From Favolaschia claudopus (Eukaryota > Basidiomycota > Agaricomycetes > Agaricales > Mycenaceae), in contig JAWWNJ010000281.1 of NCBI GenBank assembly GCA_037176885.1, positions 1-64,000 on the forward strand: a DNA stretch of 64,000 nt, written 5' to 3'. The position numbers were made by a program, and so were the translations under genes. Shown here piece by piece: positions 11,009-21,200 of this stretch. Position 1 is the stretch's first letter. Each line of letters starts with the position of its first letter. The notes beneath the pieces are model-generated. The model was not told the DNA's origin. It did not search any database and was given only the letters and a program-made list of their open reading frames with translations.

Positions 11009-11332
11009 AGGGCCAATGATAATCCCCATAAAGGCCTGTTTTTTTTGGGAGGCAAAAAGTCAGGAATTTTTTTGGCTCGAAAACTCAGGATTTACACAGG
11101 CCTGAACCCAAAATTTTGTCGGACCGGTCAGGATTTTCCGATCCAAATTCTGCCATTTCGGCGTCATTTTCCGAAAATTTTCTTCGGCTGCCGCCGTTTT
11201 CGTCAGGATTCAGACCAGCCCTTCCCACCAAAACGGGTCGAAAAGTCAGGATTTTGAACAGCCCAAATCGTCAAAATTTCCGATTCCCGTCAGGATTTTC
11301 ATCAGGCCTTTGGGGACATTATCATTGGCCCT
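11009..11332. mobile_element. AGGGCCAATG MITE, complete, 8-bp TSD (hAT-type)
   Basis: A 324-bp element with inverted ends AGGGCCAATGATAAT and an 8-bp direct repeat CCGCCAGC on both sides (11001-11008 and 11333-11340). Eight-base duplications point to hAT-type transposition. The word GTCAGGATTT or a close variant recurs many times through the element, in the manner of subterminal transposase-binding repeats. Confidence 0.85.
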
Positions 11333-11340
11333 CCGCCAGC

Positions 11341-12335
11341 ACACAATCGAGCTTGAGAACTGATGTGATGTCCGCTTATTGGGGGAGCTTGCTCCCCCCT
11401 TTTGTCTGAGGTTCCCGAAAAGTGGATGGCTGTGCAATGTGCCTACTCTCCCACGGGTACGCCATCAGCTGTGATCTCCCACGGGTACGCCATCACTACG
11501 TGATGTTAAACCAAGTGGCCTACTAGTACTGTACAGCGGCGCAATCAGGGGAAAGTGCAATAAAGAAATACTCTCAGCCAAGGGCTCGCATCAATAGGAA
11601 ATTACTCCCGACTTTCGAAGAAACCACAAAGGCAGGAATATGGTTGCGGCCAAAACTTCATGACCAGTCCCAATTTTGCTCAAAATCCTTCGGGATTCGA
11701 GATTTAGCAGGAACTAGGGTATGGTTTATAGGTGAAATTTTTGTTTCAGAGGAATCGGAGGTACTCCTAACTTAGGGTTACAAAACACGAAATTTGAACA
11801 GCGAAAAACCAAAATTGTGTGTACTAAAATTGTGTGTACTCACAGCGGCGTTTCCTCAATTTAATGGGCCAATAAGTTAGATCGAGTTGTTAACGTTTCT
11901 GAAAGTGATTATATTCCCGTTAAACTGTATTAAATACATAGCATTTACGATGATTAGAAATTACATCGGAACCCCTGAGTTTAAGATTGCAAGTATGCGT
12001 CCCCAAAATTTATCAAAATACGATACCTTTCTTCAATCATGAAATCAGATATGATTTTAAGCGTACAAATTCCTTGTAAATGATATGCGAAACTTGAGGT
12101 TTAAGACTCAGTGAAAGCTTTAGAGAAACCCGACGTTTTGCATTAGGTTTATCCGACATGAAAACTATAAGTATCGAGACCCGTTTCAAGGCTGAAGAAA
12201 TTTAACTAAAAACTTGGAATTTAAAGAAAGATGAAACTAATCTGCAGCTGAGCTGCAGAGCATCGGCGAACGATTATCAAATTGTGAAATGTTGATCAAA
12301 TGTACGACGATAAGATACATGTGCCGACTAGGAAT
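11341..12335. other. Gene-poor AT-rich stretch
   Basis: No convincing coding region. A 20-bp direct repeat CTCCCACGGGTACGCCATCA occurs at about 11449 and 11475, and AAAATTGTGTGTACT is duplicated near 11812-11840. Nothing else recognised. Confidence 0.6.
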
Positions 12336-15193
12336 CTAGTGGACGACGCGATTGTGAGCAGCAAGATACCCCTCTGCGAGCTTGTCATTCTTCATCCCCA
12401 CCTTGCGCGAGAGGGTGTTGTATCTGATCTTATTTTTCCACTCCGCATATGTGAAAAGCTTGACAGACATGCTCTCCATGTCTCTCAGCCTTTTCACAAA
12501 CCACCGCTCACAGTTGGAGTTCCACCATCCCGTATTGAGACCTGAAGACCAAAACGCAGTTGGCGTTGGCCACCAGGAGATATACTTCAACTGTTGGCCA
12601 CCCTCGGTTGCGCTACTCTTCTGCCCTAAAGAGAGATGAGAGCCCGACTTGCATACAAGAACAAAACATACCAGTCTCAACAATATATACCCCGCAAATG
12701 ATATCAACTTCGTCCTGTGTCAAAGTTTCGTGCCACAAAATTGTGTCCCCATCCCGAGCCGCCTCCACACGTACACCAGATTTGAGAACATCTTCGTAGG
12801 GGTCATAGCAAGGAAATCTGACAAAACCAAGCGCGCGAGTCTGCCAACGATCCCCCCATAGAACAAAGCCACACGACCGCGCGGTGAGCGAAGGAATGAA
12901 TTACGGCGCTCGACGTACACTCCATAGTCAACCAGAGTCGGAGTATAGCCGGCGTGACGACGACCCAGGTAGGTTGAATCGGAGGCGGGAGCGGGGCGTA
13001 CTCAAGGGGTCTTGGCCAGCCAGGAAAGAAGGCAACACCTAATTTCACCAAGTTGCGTATGATGGTCTCAACATCGGAATTGTTGCCCCAGCCCGACCTG
13101 AGCACTTGGAGAACAGCAGCTGCACTTTCCAGCAGAATTGACGGACTCGAGGAATGAGAGCCGCGAGGGAAAAGTTCGTAGAGAATGCGATCTTGCATCC
13201 TCAGCATCTTTACGTCGATATTCCAATCGTTCTCCAAGTCGGAATCGGATGATGCTATGTCCATGAGATTGGCCGAAACGGACTTCAGATCATTCGCGTC
13301 GAGGATGTGCTGGAATAGGGCAGGAAGCCCCGACTCGGGAGGAACACTCCAAGTCTCGTCTCCAAGAGCCCACCCACATGCCTTATCCTGCATCTTCCGT
13401 GACGAAGCAGGCACAGTCGAGTTCTCGACGAAGCCAAAACGAGAGGTGATGATACTGCGAGCATCCTGTATGTTCCACCCTGGCAGCCTGGATGGGTCCT
13501 CGCAAAGATCTTCGCGTGTCAGACCATACGCGTGCTCGAGAACTTCGGCGGCCCGCTCGCCAGTTTCTGCCTCCAATATATCGCGTCCAGGCACGTCGGG
13601 GAGCGGGGGGAGGACGTCCGTAGATGCCGGTGGTTGATGGAAAAAGAAATCATCGTCCCCGTCGTCATCGTCGAAATTGTCTGGCTCAGCTATCTCAGTC
13701 GGCGCCAGTGCTGTGCAAAGATCCCACTGATTTGAAAAAGAATCGTAAACACGCTGGTGGGGAGTAAATTCATCCCAACGGTCAGCCGCATTGGTGCGAT
13801 TGCATGCGCGGCGAATGAAAAAACCACCATCCTCCTCCTCCCAAATGAATACACGGGCCCCCTTTTTACCTGGAGCTGTCCCCCCCGACGCATGCTGTTC
13901 TCGAGCGAGACGTGCTTTTCTCGCATCGAACGACTCGTGCTGAGCTCGTTTTTCGTTATGAAGCCGGCGGCGCTCCATGAAAGCGTGTATATCCTCCCCT
14001 GCCTTCTGACCGCTATCGCGTTCGACAGCAGGAAACGGAGTAGAAGGTGGTGACGGGGCAGAGGGAGTCGACTCCGGTTTCGTGGCCGGCAGATGGGCAG
14101 AACCGGGAGATACTGGTGTCGACGGTGGTCGGCCATTTCTGTGGCTTTGCCATTTCGCCCCTTTAACGGACCATGGACTGAAAGCCACTTCGCCGTTGAG
14201 ACCATTGAGGTACTCATATTCGCCTTGAGTGGGCACGAAACCTAGATTGGCAAGGGCTTCTGGAATCGGTTGCTTGAGAGGCAGATCCTTGCCATAGAAG
14301 AAGTAGAGCGGGACACGGTGTTTACCCAAAAGATGAGGCAGAAGCCAGCGAGCGTGCCGAGGCAGATGGTGGTCAAGATGTTGTTTCTCCAGCGTCAAGT
14401 CCATGATCCCCCCCACCCGATCGATGTTCATATTGCCAACCGCGGATTGCTCCAAATCGACAATCCATTGCCGATGAAGCTTGGTCTGGTCTGACAGACG
14501 AGCCCTCCAATCCTTGATATCGCGCGCGTCGAGAAGAATGAACATGAGTGTTATTTCCGCCATGAGCGGGAGAAACGCATCGCGTGAGCGCAGGGCAATC
14601 TTCACTGCGTTTGAATGCGAAGTGGCATTTCTCTCCGTGTAGCAGTAGCTGATGGGGGAGAGGAAAGTGTAGACAGCTTCAGCGGGACGAGAGCCATATA
14701 AACCCATCATCGTTCGCAGCGTCAGACGAAGGAGACTCTCGAGATAGAGCCGACTGTCTGCGATCTTTTGTTTGAGGCCCCACCGAGAGCTGAATTGCCC
14801 AAAGCTCGAGCCAGGCACTGATACTTCGACTATTGGAACTGTCTTCTCATTGAGATTGAGTCGAGAAAAGAGCGGTCCATAGAATGGATTGAATCGGGGA
14901 AGGAGGACAAGGTAAGGAAATTTTGGATCAATCCACAGCGGCCGCTTGAAGTCTCCATCGTGAAATCTGTATCCATCGGGAGCGGTGGCCTTCGACGGAG
15001 GAGGGATGTCGAGTAAGAAGCTGGGGTCGCCGTAGTGTACCCCGAAGATTCCCAGGTGATTCTGAATGAATCCGTCAAAATATGAATATGGAGTTGTCTA
15101 AATCAAAGGGAAGGCATTCAGCAGGAAAATAGAGTGCAGGAGACTGATACGTACGGGAAATGTCGGGGATTTGCTTTGCTTGGCGAGTTCCAT
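12336..15193 (-). CDS. Large multi-exon protein of unknown function (agaricomycete-type family)
   Basis: Exon 1 is 15155-15193 (MELAKQSKSPTFP, donor GTACGT); exon 2 starts at 15097 after a TAG acceptor and stays open for about 760 codons to near 12965. The protein has an N-terminal globular part (FGVHYGDPSFLLDIPP), a helical block (WRARLSDQTKLHRQWIVDLE), the phrase FVPTQGEYEYLNGLNGEV, then a charged region and a strongly acidic stretch (DNFDDDDGDDDFFFHQ). Near 12965 the frame must shift by one base to continue as YGVYVERRNSFLRSPRGRVA, then through a last exon with YISWWPTPTAFWSSGLNTG, ending at 12336. I recall similar hypothetical proteins as expanded families in mushrooms, but assign no function. 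The frame change suggests a pseudogene or a sequence error. Neighbouring gene at 15763 is on the same strand. Confidence 0.65.
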
Positions 15194-15342
15194 TGCAGGC
15201 TGGGAAGCAGACTGGCAGCAATGGCTATCAGAGGGACGAAATCAAGTATGCACGAAGACTATCTTACCAGTGGACGGAGGCGCAGAGAAACTCGATGAGC
15301 GACAGGGACGGCGCGCGTAGCTAGGTGATGCAGCAAGTAGAT

Positions 15343-15596
15343 GAACGCGGTGCTTAGCACTGTACGTTCGTTGGGGCTATATGAACACGGCGTAGCACTG
15401 TACTTTCCGATAGGTTATGGCAAACAAGAAGTAATGTGTCGGGATTCTGATGAAGGACGTCGATGTTTCATTAAGACTTGTTCGAACGCGGTGCTACGCA
15501 CTGTACGTTCGCTCGTCGACTCAGAGAAGGAAGAAAGGGTTGTGTACGCGTTGTCGCAGTTGTCTCTCGAACGCGGTGCTACGCACTGTACGTTCG
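15343..15596. repeat. Four copies of a 27-bp palindromic word
   Basis: GAACGCGGTGCTACGCACTG and its continuation TACGTTC occur at 15484-15510 and 15569-15596, with variant copies at 15343-15370 and 15383-15408. Each copy has outer arms GAACG/CGTTC and an inner GTGC-TAC-GCAC palindrome. Spacing is irregular (about 40-100 bp). They lie in the interval between two minus-strand genes, upstream of the 12.3-15.2 kb gene. Confidence 0.85.
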
Positions 15597-15762
15597 CTCA
15601 ACAGCGGAAGGAAGAAGAGAGAATGAGTGTCACGCAGTCGTCACGCAGTGTCACGCACAATTTGACTGGTTCATATTTCGTGTATTTCAATGAATTTACA
15701 GCATAATTACTAGCTAGCTATTCGGGCAATCCATGTATATGAGTAAATGATAAGATCCTACA

Positions 15763-17733
15763 ACTACATCCTATCCGTGGCGGCGACAAACAATTCAAAC
15801 GCTTTCTTCGAGATGTTCAGCTCCTTCATGTAACCTGGCGTCACTTTTGCGAGCCATTCGCTATTAAAGAGGGATTTGGGAAGGCCGCGCGGAGCGGGCG
15901 CGACCCCAGGCCGTTCGCGGGATCCCTGATCCTTGCGGCGGCCTTTGGACCAGGTTGAGTCTGCTTATCCAAAAATGTTTGATCGTCAACGAAGCGCAAG
16001 TAGTCGACGACGCGAGGCTCGCGCCAGATACAGAGCTTGATTCTGTAGAGCTTAGATGGCAAATCGCCTACTATGAGCTCGTCTTCTTCCTCAGACGACA
16101 TCCCCGCCACCCCCAAAAGCTGAATCATTTGGAGAAGCCTCTTCCAAGTGGCGACGTCGCCTGACCTCCCTCCAAGGACCTTGATATCAATGGTTTTGAC
16201 GGCTGTGCCGTGGCGGTCGTCATATTTCTACTTGAAGCATCAGAGTTCGGTTCCAGAGGTGGAATGAGGACACTTACACGACGCTTGGCAGAGGTGCTTT
16301 TGGTGTCAAGCTGATGCTGCTGGATCTGTTGCGCTCCGCGCATCCGCGCCTCTTGGGGTGTCTCCATATGTTCAGTTTCTTCGTTGAATTGAGGCTGCAT
16401 CTTCTTCCATATGCCACGGTATGCCTTCATCTTATCGTACATCAAGCCCACCAAGAAATCGCGATCAACCCGGTTTTTGGTGATCTTCCCCTGCGGTCCA
16501 TCTGTCGCGATGGCGTGGTCAACAACCTTGTTGATCATAAGGTCGTTGAGACGGGAACGGGTATATCCAGGACCGTAGTCCCATTGAGAGGAGTCCTCCG
16601 GTGGATCAACACCTCTTTCGCAGGCGGCCACAACGTCTTTGCTAGCAGGAATGTGCAAACCGAAATCGTCCGCTTGCGCGACACCGAATATGGCATACGT
16701 AGCGTTGCGGAGGATTCTCTGTAACGGCGGAGCAATTAGAAGACATATTTAGCCCAAGATACGCCGCTGCTCACATTAAGGGCAGTTCTCAGTTTCTTCT
16801 CCTTGGTTTTTTGTGTCTTTTTCTCTTCATCGTCCGAATCATCGATGTCTACCGATGTATTACCGCCTTGAAGAAGCTCGTTGAACTGGTCAACAAGACC
16901 GCCAAGTGTGTCAACGTCGGTACCCAGCATCTCAGCCAGGAGTGGGGTCGGAGCCACACTCGCCCGACGTTTCGACTTGGGCTTTGCTTCAGGCATCGGG
17001 ATAGGGTCGAGGGGAATTTCGACGGTACGCGTACCCGAGTCGAAATCGACGGGCGCCATGTTAGCTCGTCTACCACGGTGAGGCGGGGTTTGAATCTGGG
17101 GTGCCTTCGGGACCTGCACATGAATCTGATTCTGTGCCCGAAGCCGAATGCTCTCGTCCATTTTCTCCGTCTGAGGAAAAATTAACTTCATGAGGCAGTG
17201 GAAAAGCGGGGACGGGGTACTGACCAATTCAGCCTGGAGACGAGCGACCTCTTCGTTTCGCTGCATCAACAGCTTCTGACTCTCGGTCACTTGAGTCACC
17301 AGCCCGCCATACTGTGACAACTATCATGGCGTCAGTGAGGGTTCAAACGATTGTCGCGTGGATGCTCACCATCGAGTCGAGCTTCCCCTGGTCCGCGAGG
17401 AACTGCGCTTCCATTTGGCCCTCGTGCTGCTGCATATCTGCAATGAGATGACTCTTGCGAGCCAGCTCATCCTGCAGAGCCCTCACCACCTCGACCTGTT
17501 GATTCATTGTTGCCTGTGTAGCTGCAAGACTCGTGCGGAGAGCGTGAATATCAGCTGTAAGCGCTACGTTGGCCTGCTGCGCGTCTCGCGCGGCCTGGAA
17601 TACCTATAAAAATGTGAGGATACTTGTCGGCGTAAGATTGGGGGGGAAGCGTACAGTGTCGACATACTCACGGTCGGGAGTTGAGACCGCGCGGAATTTC
17701 GATGGCATGTCAGCATGACCAGTACGCTGAAAA
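15763..17733 (-). pseudogene. Coiled-coil protein of unknown function, split by a copia insertion
   Basis: Exons read right to left: 17733-17666 (TGHADMPSKFRAVST), 17606-17363 (coiled coil with LRTSLAATQATMNQQVEVVR), 17320-17226 (MSQYGGLVTQVTESQKLL), 17170-16770 (basic, then acidic SVDIDDSDDEEKKTQK), then RILRNATYAIFGVAQADDFG joined by GTGAGC..TTACAG into 16700-16275 (LNDLMINKVVDHAIATDG, MYDKMKAYRGIWKKMQPQF), then 16228-15763 with IKLCIWREPRVVDYLRFVDD and an end LNISKKAFELFVAATDRM. All joints have GT-AG borders except one frame change near 15950. No domain is recognised; the look is of an agaricomycete-specific family, possibly a DNA-binding or myb-like regulator, which is a guess. The 5' exons continue beyond the copia element that starts at 17803. 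Confidence 0.6.
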
Positions 17734-17802
17734 ACAATGAGCCAAGGTTTCGAATGAGCGCAATGTGGAGAACCCTTCTAGGTGGCTGAACAGGTTTATC
17801 CG

Positions 17803-18112
17803 TGTCAGAATATGAATTATTCCGGGTAGCCGCCCCGCCGCTCCGGCCCTTGATAGATATCTGATACTTACCGTACAGCCTTGTTTTCTTACATATAAAC
17901 CGTGCTCGTCTGTCCACCACCCTCAGTCTTTCATCCCACATTGCGGGAGACTGAGGGTGAGTTCTCTATCTATCTACCTACTTATATTTACTTACTCATT
18001 GTGTAGTTATTGCGCCTTCCGCGCATTTTCAGGTATTTAATATACAGTCTTTCATCCCACATTGCGGGAGACTGAGGTTATTGCGCCTTCCGCGCATTTT
18101 CAGATTCTGTTA
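17803..18112 (+). repeat. 5' LTR of the copia element
   Basis: Begins TGTCAGAATATG and ends TTCTGTTA. It contains an internal duplication: the hairpin CAGTCTTTCATCCCACATTG with its arm GGGAGACTG occurs at about 17920-17957 and 18045-18074, each followed at some distance by TTATTGCGCCTTCCGCGCAT. A TATATAAACCG-like TATA stretch lies near 17893. Confidence 0.95.
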
Positions 18113-18123
18113 GGTTATGGGCC
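18113..18123 (+). promoter_or_regulatory. Primer-binding site (internal tRNA-iMet match)
   Basis: GGTTATGGGCC directly follows the 5' LTR. It is complementary to the anticodon stem-loop of initiator tRNA-Met (GGCCCATAACC), the site used by Drosophila copia and some Ty5-like elements that prime from a half-tRNA rather than the 3' end. Confidence 0.75.
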
Positions 18124-18230
18124 ACCGAGCGCTAGCTCTCTGAAGACGTACCTATTGGAAGACTCACCTGCTCGCTCATCAGAGCTCGAAGCATCACAGA
18201 CTTGTATCAATCAATCAATCACACGACCTG

Positions 18231-21200
18231 TTGCCGAAATTCCCTCGGACTCCGGTTATCTCACCTCGGACTTCTCACACAATGTCAACTGCAGCAAACT
18301 CGGCTTCTTCTGAGCTTTCCGGAGCAGAAGACTGGCCGATTTTTCATGTTAATGCTACAGTGGAACTGCGCCTACAGGGAGTCTACACTCTGCTTGAATC
18401 TGTTATCCTCGCTGCAAATGCAGCTGATGCCTCTATTGCTGCTGCTGCTGTTACTCCTCTGCCTGCCACAGCTCCTGTTGCTGGTGTAGCTTTTAAGGAT
18501 ACTCCTGGCGAACGCAATAGCCGTGCTTTAGGTGTCATTCAGAAGCTTCTTTCAGCAGAACTGCGCACAGAGTATGTCAACGAATCTAATGCTGGAATTC
18601 TCTGGGCCAAACTGCGCCAGCGCTTTGAAGCAGAAAATCGTGCCGATTCTGCAATGGGTGTTCTAGCAGAACTTTTTAGCACCAAGCTTGTTATTGAAGG
18701 CGAACCAGAGCTCATGGATCGCAACAAGATTCTTTCTCATGTAGCTGCTATCAAGACCTGTTTTGATAGGCTTGCACGCCTGGAATTTCCATTCCCCCCA
18801 GAGCTTCAGTCTCTCATTCTGCTCAGCACTCTACCAGATGATAGCTACTGGACAGGCATTAAAGGGAACATTGTGTCCTCTCTTGGTACAGGCATAACTT
18901 GGGATAAAGCTCGTGCTCGCCTGATTACTCTTGGTAAACTGCCAAAGAGTGAGAACAGCGACGACACTGCTCTAGCTGCTAAATCCACAAACCCTGGCAA
19001 AGGAAAGGCATCTCCCAAGGGCGATAAACATTGCCTTATACATGGACAAAACAAATCTCATACTTCCGATAACTGCTATCAGTTGAAGAATCTAGCGCAG
19101 GGATCAAAGGACTCAAAGAAGAATGACAAGCAGAAGTCTGAGAAAGCGAGACCTAGAAAGCGCCGTGACAAGGCAAATGCCTCTGCTACTACAGATTCTG
19201 AATCTGATTCCGATAACTCCGAACATGGACATTTAGCTGTACCTGTTGTTTCCCAGAAATCTTATGCTGCTATGTCTGCTTATCTTTTGAGTGATGCAAA
19301 CCCTTCATCCAAAGCTGTGGTAATTGACTCTGGGGCTTCTACTACCATGACACCAAATGAGGCATGGTTTGAGACAGGTTCTTATAAAGTACTCAATCCA
19401 CCAAAAAGGGTGCGGCTTGGTAATGACACATATTGTGATGCAGTTGGAACTGGAACCATCCGTCTATCTTGCAAAACAAAGCGAGGGATGTCTGATGTCT
19501 CTCTACGTGCATTACATGTCCCATCCTTTGGTATCACACTTGTCTCAGTACAACAAATGGCTAAAAAGGGATACAATTGCATGTTCGAAGCAGATAGCTG
19601 CATTGTTCGAAACCCAAAAGGGCAAAGAATGATTGAAGCTAAGCATCGGAAGGGACTGTACCACATTGTCTATACTCCTTTGAGTGAAGATCCACATGCA
19701 CTATTTGCTATGGATATCAATCACCTTCATCGAATATCTGGTCATACAAATTTCCAACTTTTACAGAAATCTGTTGCTAAAGGCCGACTTGGTGAAATTA
19801 CATCCTTGACAGGAATCCCCAAATTCTGTGAACCCTGTGTTCTTGGGAAAATGAAGAAATTACCGTTTTCCAAAAGTCAAACCAAAGCTCGTGGTCCTTT
19901 AGATATTGTATCATCTGATGTTGGTGGTCCAGTGACGCCTGAAGGCCCAGGTGGAATACGCTACTGGGTGGTCCTTATAGATCATCATTCCTCTGAGGTG
20001 TGGATTCTATTTGCCCAAAAGAAATCCCAAGTCTATTCAAAACTCAAAGAATGGCGAAAATCTACTGAGGCACATTTTCGTGCTCAAATTGCTAATTGGG
20101 AATTCTGTGAGGGCTGGACTCGATTCTTTCGCACAGATGGGGGTGGTGAATTCACGTCTCATCAAATGGAAACAGAATTCAAACGTCTAGGCATCATCCA
20201 TGAAACAACAGCACCTTACACTCCAGAGCAAAACGGAGTAGCAGAGCGAATGAATCAAACACTTGTTTCCAGAGCTACAACTATGTTGATCGCCTCACGC
20301 CTTCCTCGTAAATTTTGGGTCTTAGCAATGAAAGCAGCTGGTTATACTGTGAATAGAACACCTACTTCAGCACAGGAATTTGAGATCCCTCATGAGAAAC
20401 TTTTTGACCGTCCAATAAACATACGACACCTGCATCCCTTCGGCTGTAGAGCTTATCCTCTGATTCCTAAAGAAAAGCGTCACAAGCAGAAATTTGGCGA
20501 TAAAGCAAAGCGTTGCATCTTTGTTGGCTACCATGAAAACAGTAAAGCGTATGACTTGCTAGTAATCAACAAAGATGGTTCTTATGGTGAAACCATCACA
20601 TCTAGGCATGTTCGGTTTGATGACCAGGAACTTCATTCACCTATAGAACCAAAGCTTGAGGCACCTGCGACTTCTAGGAAAGAATATGAGGATTTTGCTC
20701 AGACACTGCGGAAGAGGTCTACCCCATATTATGGTGATGATGACAATGATGGTGAACCGGACACTTTGCCTCACCCGATACCAGGTTCAGTGGGGGATAA
20801 TCTAAGTCAGGCTGATCCGCCGTCTATTGTCCATCCATCAAATAGGGGAGCTCCACCATTGCGCAAGGTCGCAGGTGTACGACAGGAACCTACTAGGCGG
20901 TCAACACGTCCACATGCAAGGGCACAACATCCCACCGCTGAGTACGACAGAATAGCTGAAGGACCACAGCATCAGTCAAAAGCTCAGCGCGATGCAGAGA
21001 ATGCAGCACGTAAACAGGCAAAAGAAAATGAAGTGTCTGTTGAACCAGGCATTGAAGTCCCTGACGCTCCAGAGGCAGTCTTGCTTGCTTCTCTAGATGA
21101 TGCTATTGAAGAAGCCTTTTTAGCTCAGAACCCTCTTGACCCTTCTAGTTGGCAAGAGGCATTGCAGGGTCCTGATGCTGAACATTGGAGAGCTGGACTT

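Larger units (their letters stand above)
6806..11173. repeat. Tandem duplication unit, copy 2 (4,368 bp)
   Basis: Second head-to-tail copy of 2438-6805. I saw no substitution between the copies in the stretches compared. It ends at ...TTTTCCG (11173) and runs on into unique sequence that completes a MITE, so copy 2 has the original right flank and copy 1 has the original left flank. Confidence 0.95.

Noticed and set aside
13185..13637. Plus-strand frame of 150 codons
   Set aside because: It is the shadow of the large minus-strand gene, which has coherent splice sites and composition.
15343..15596. A CRISPR-like array
   Set aside because: Only four irregularly spaced palindromes, variable copies, fungal context and no cas genes.
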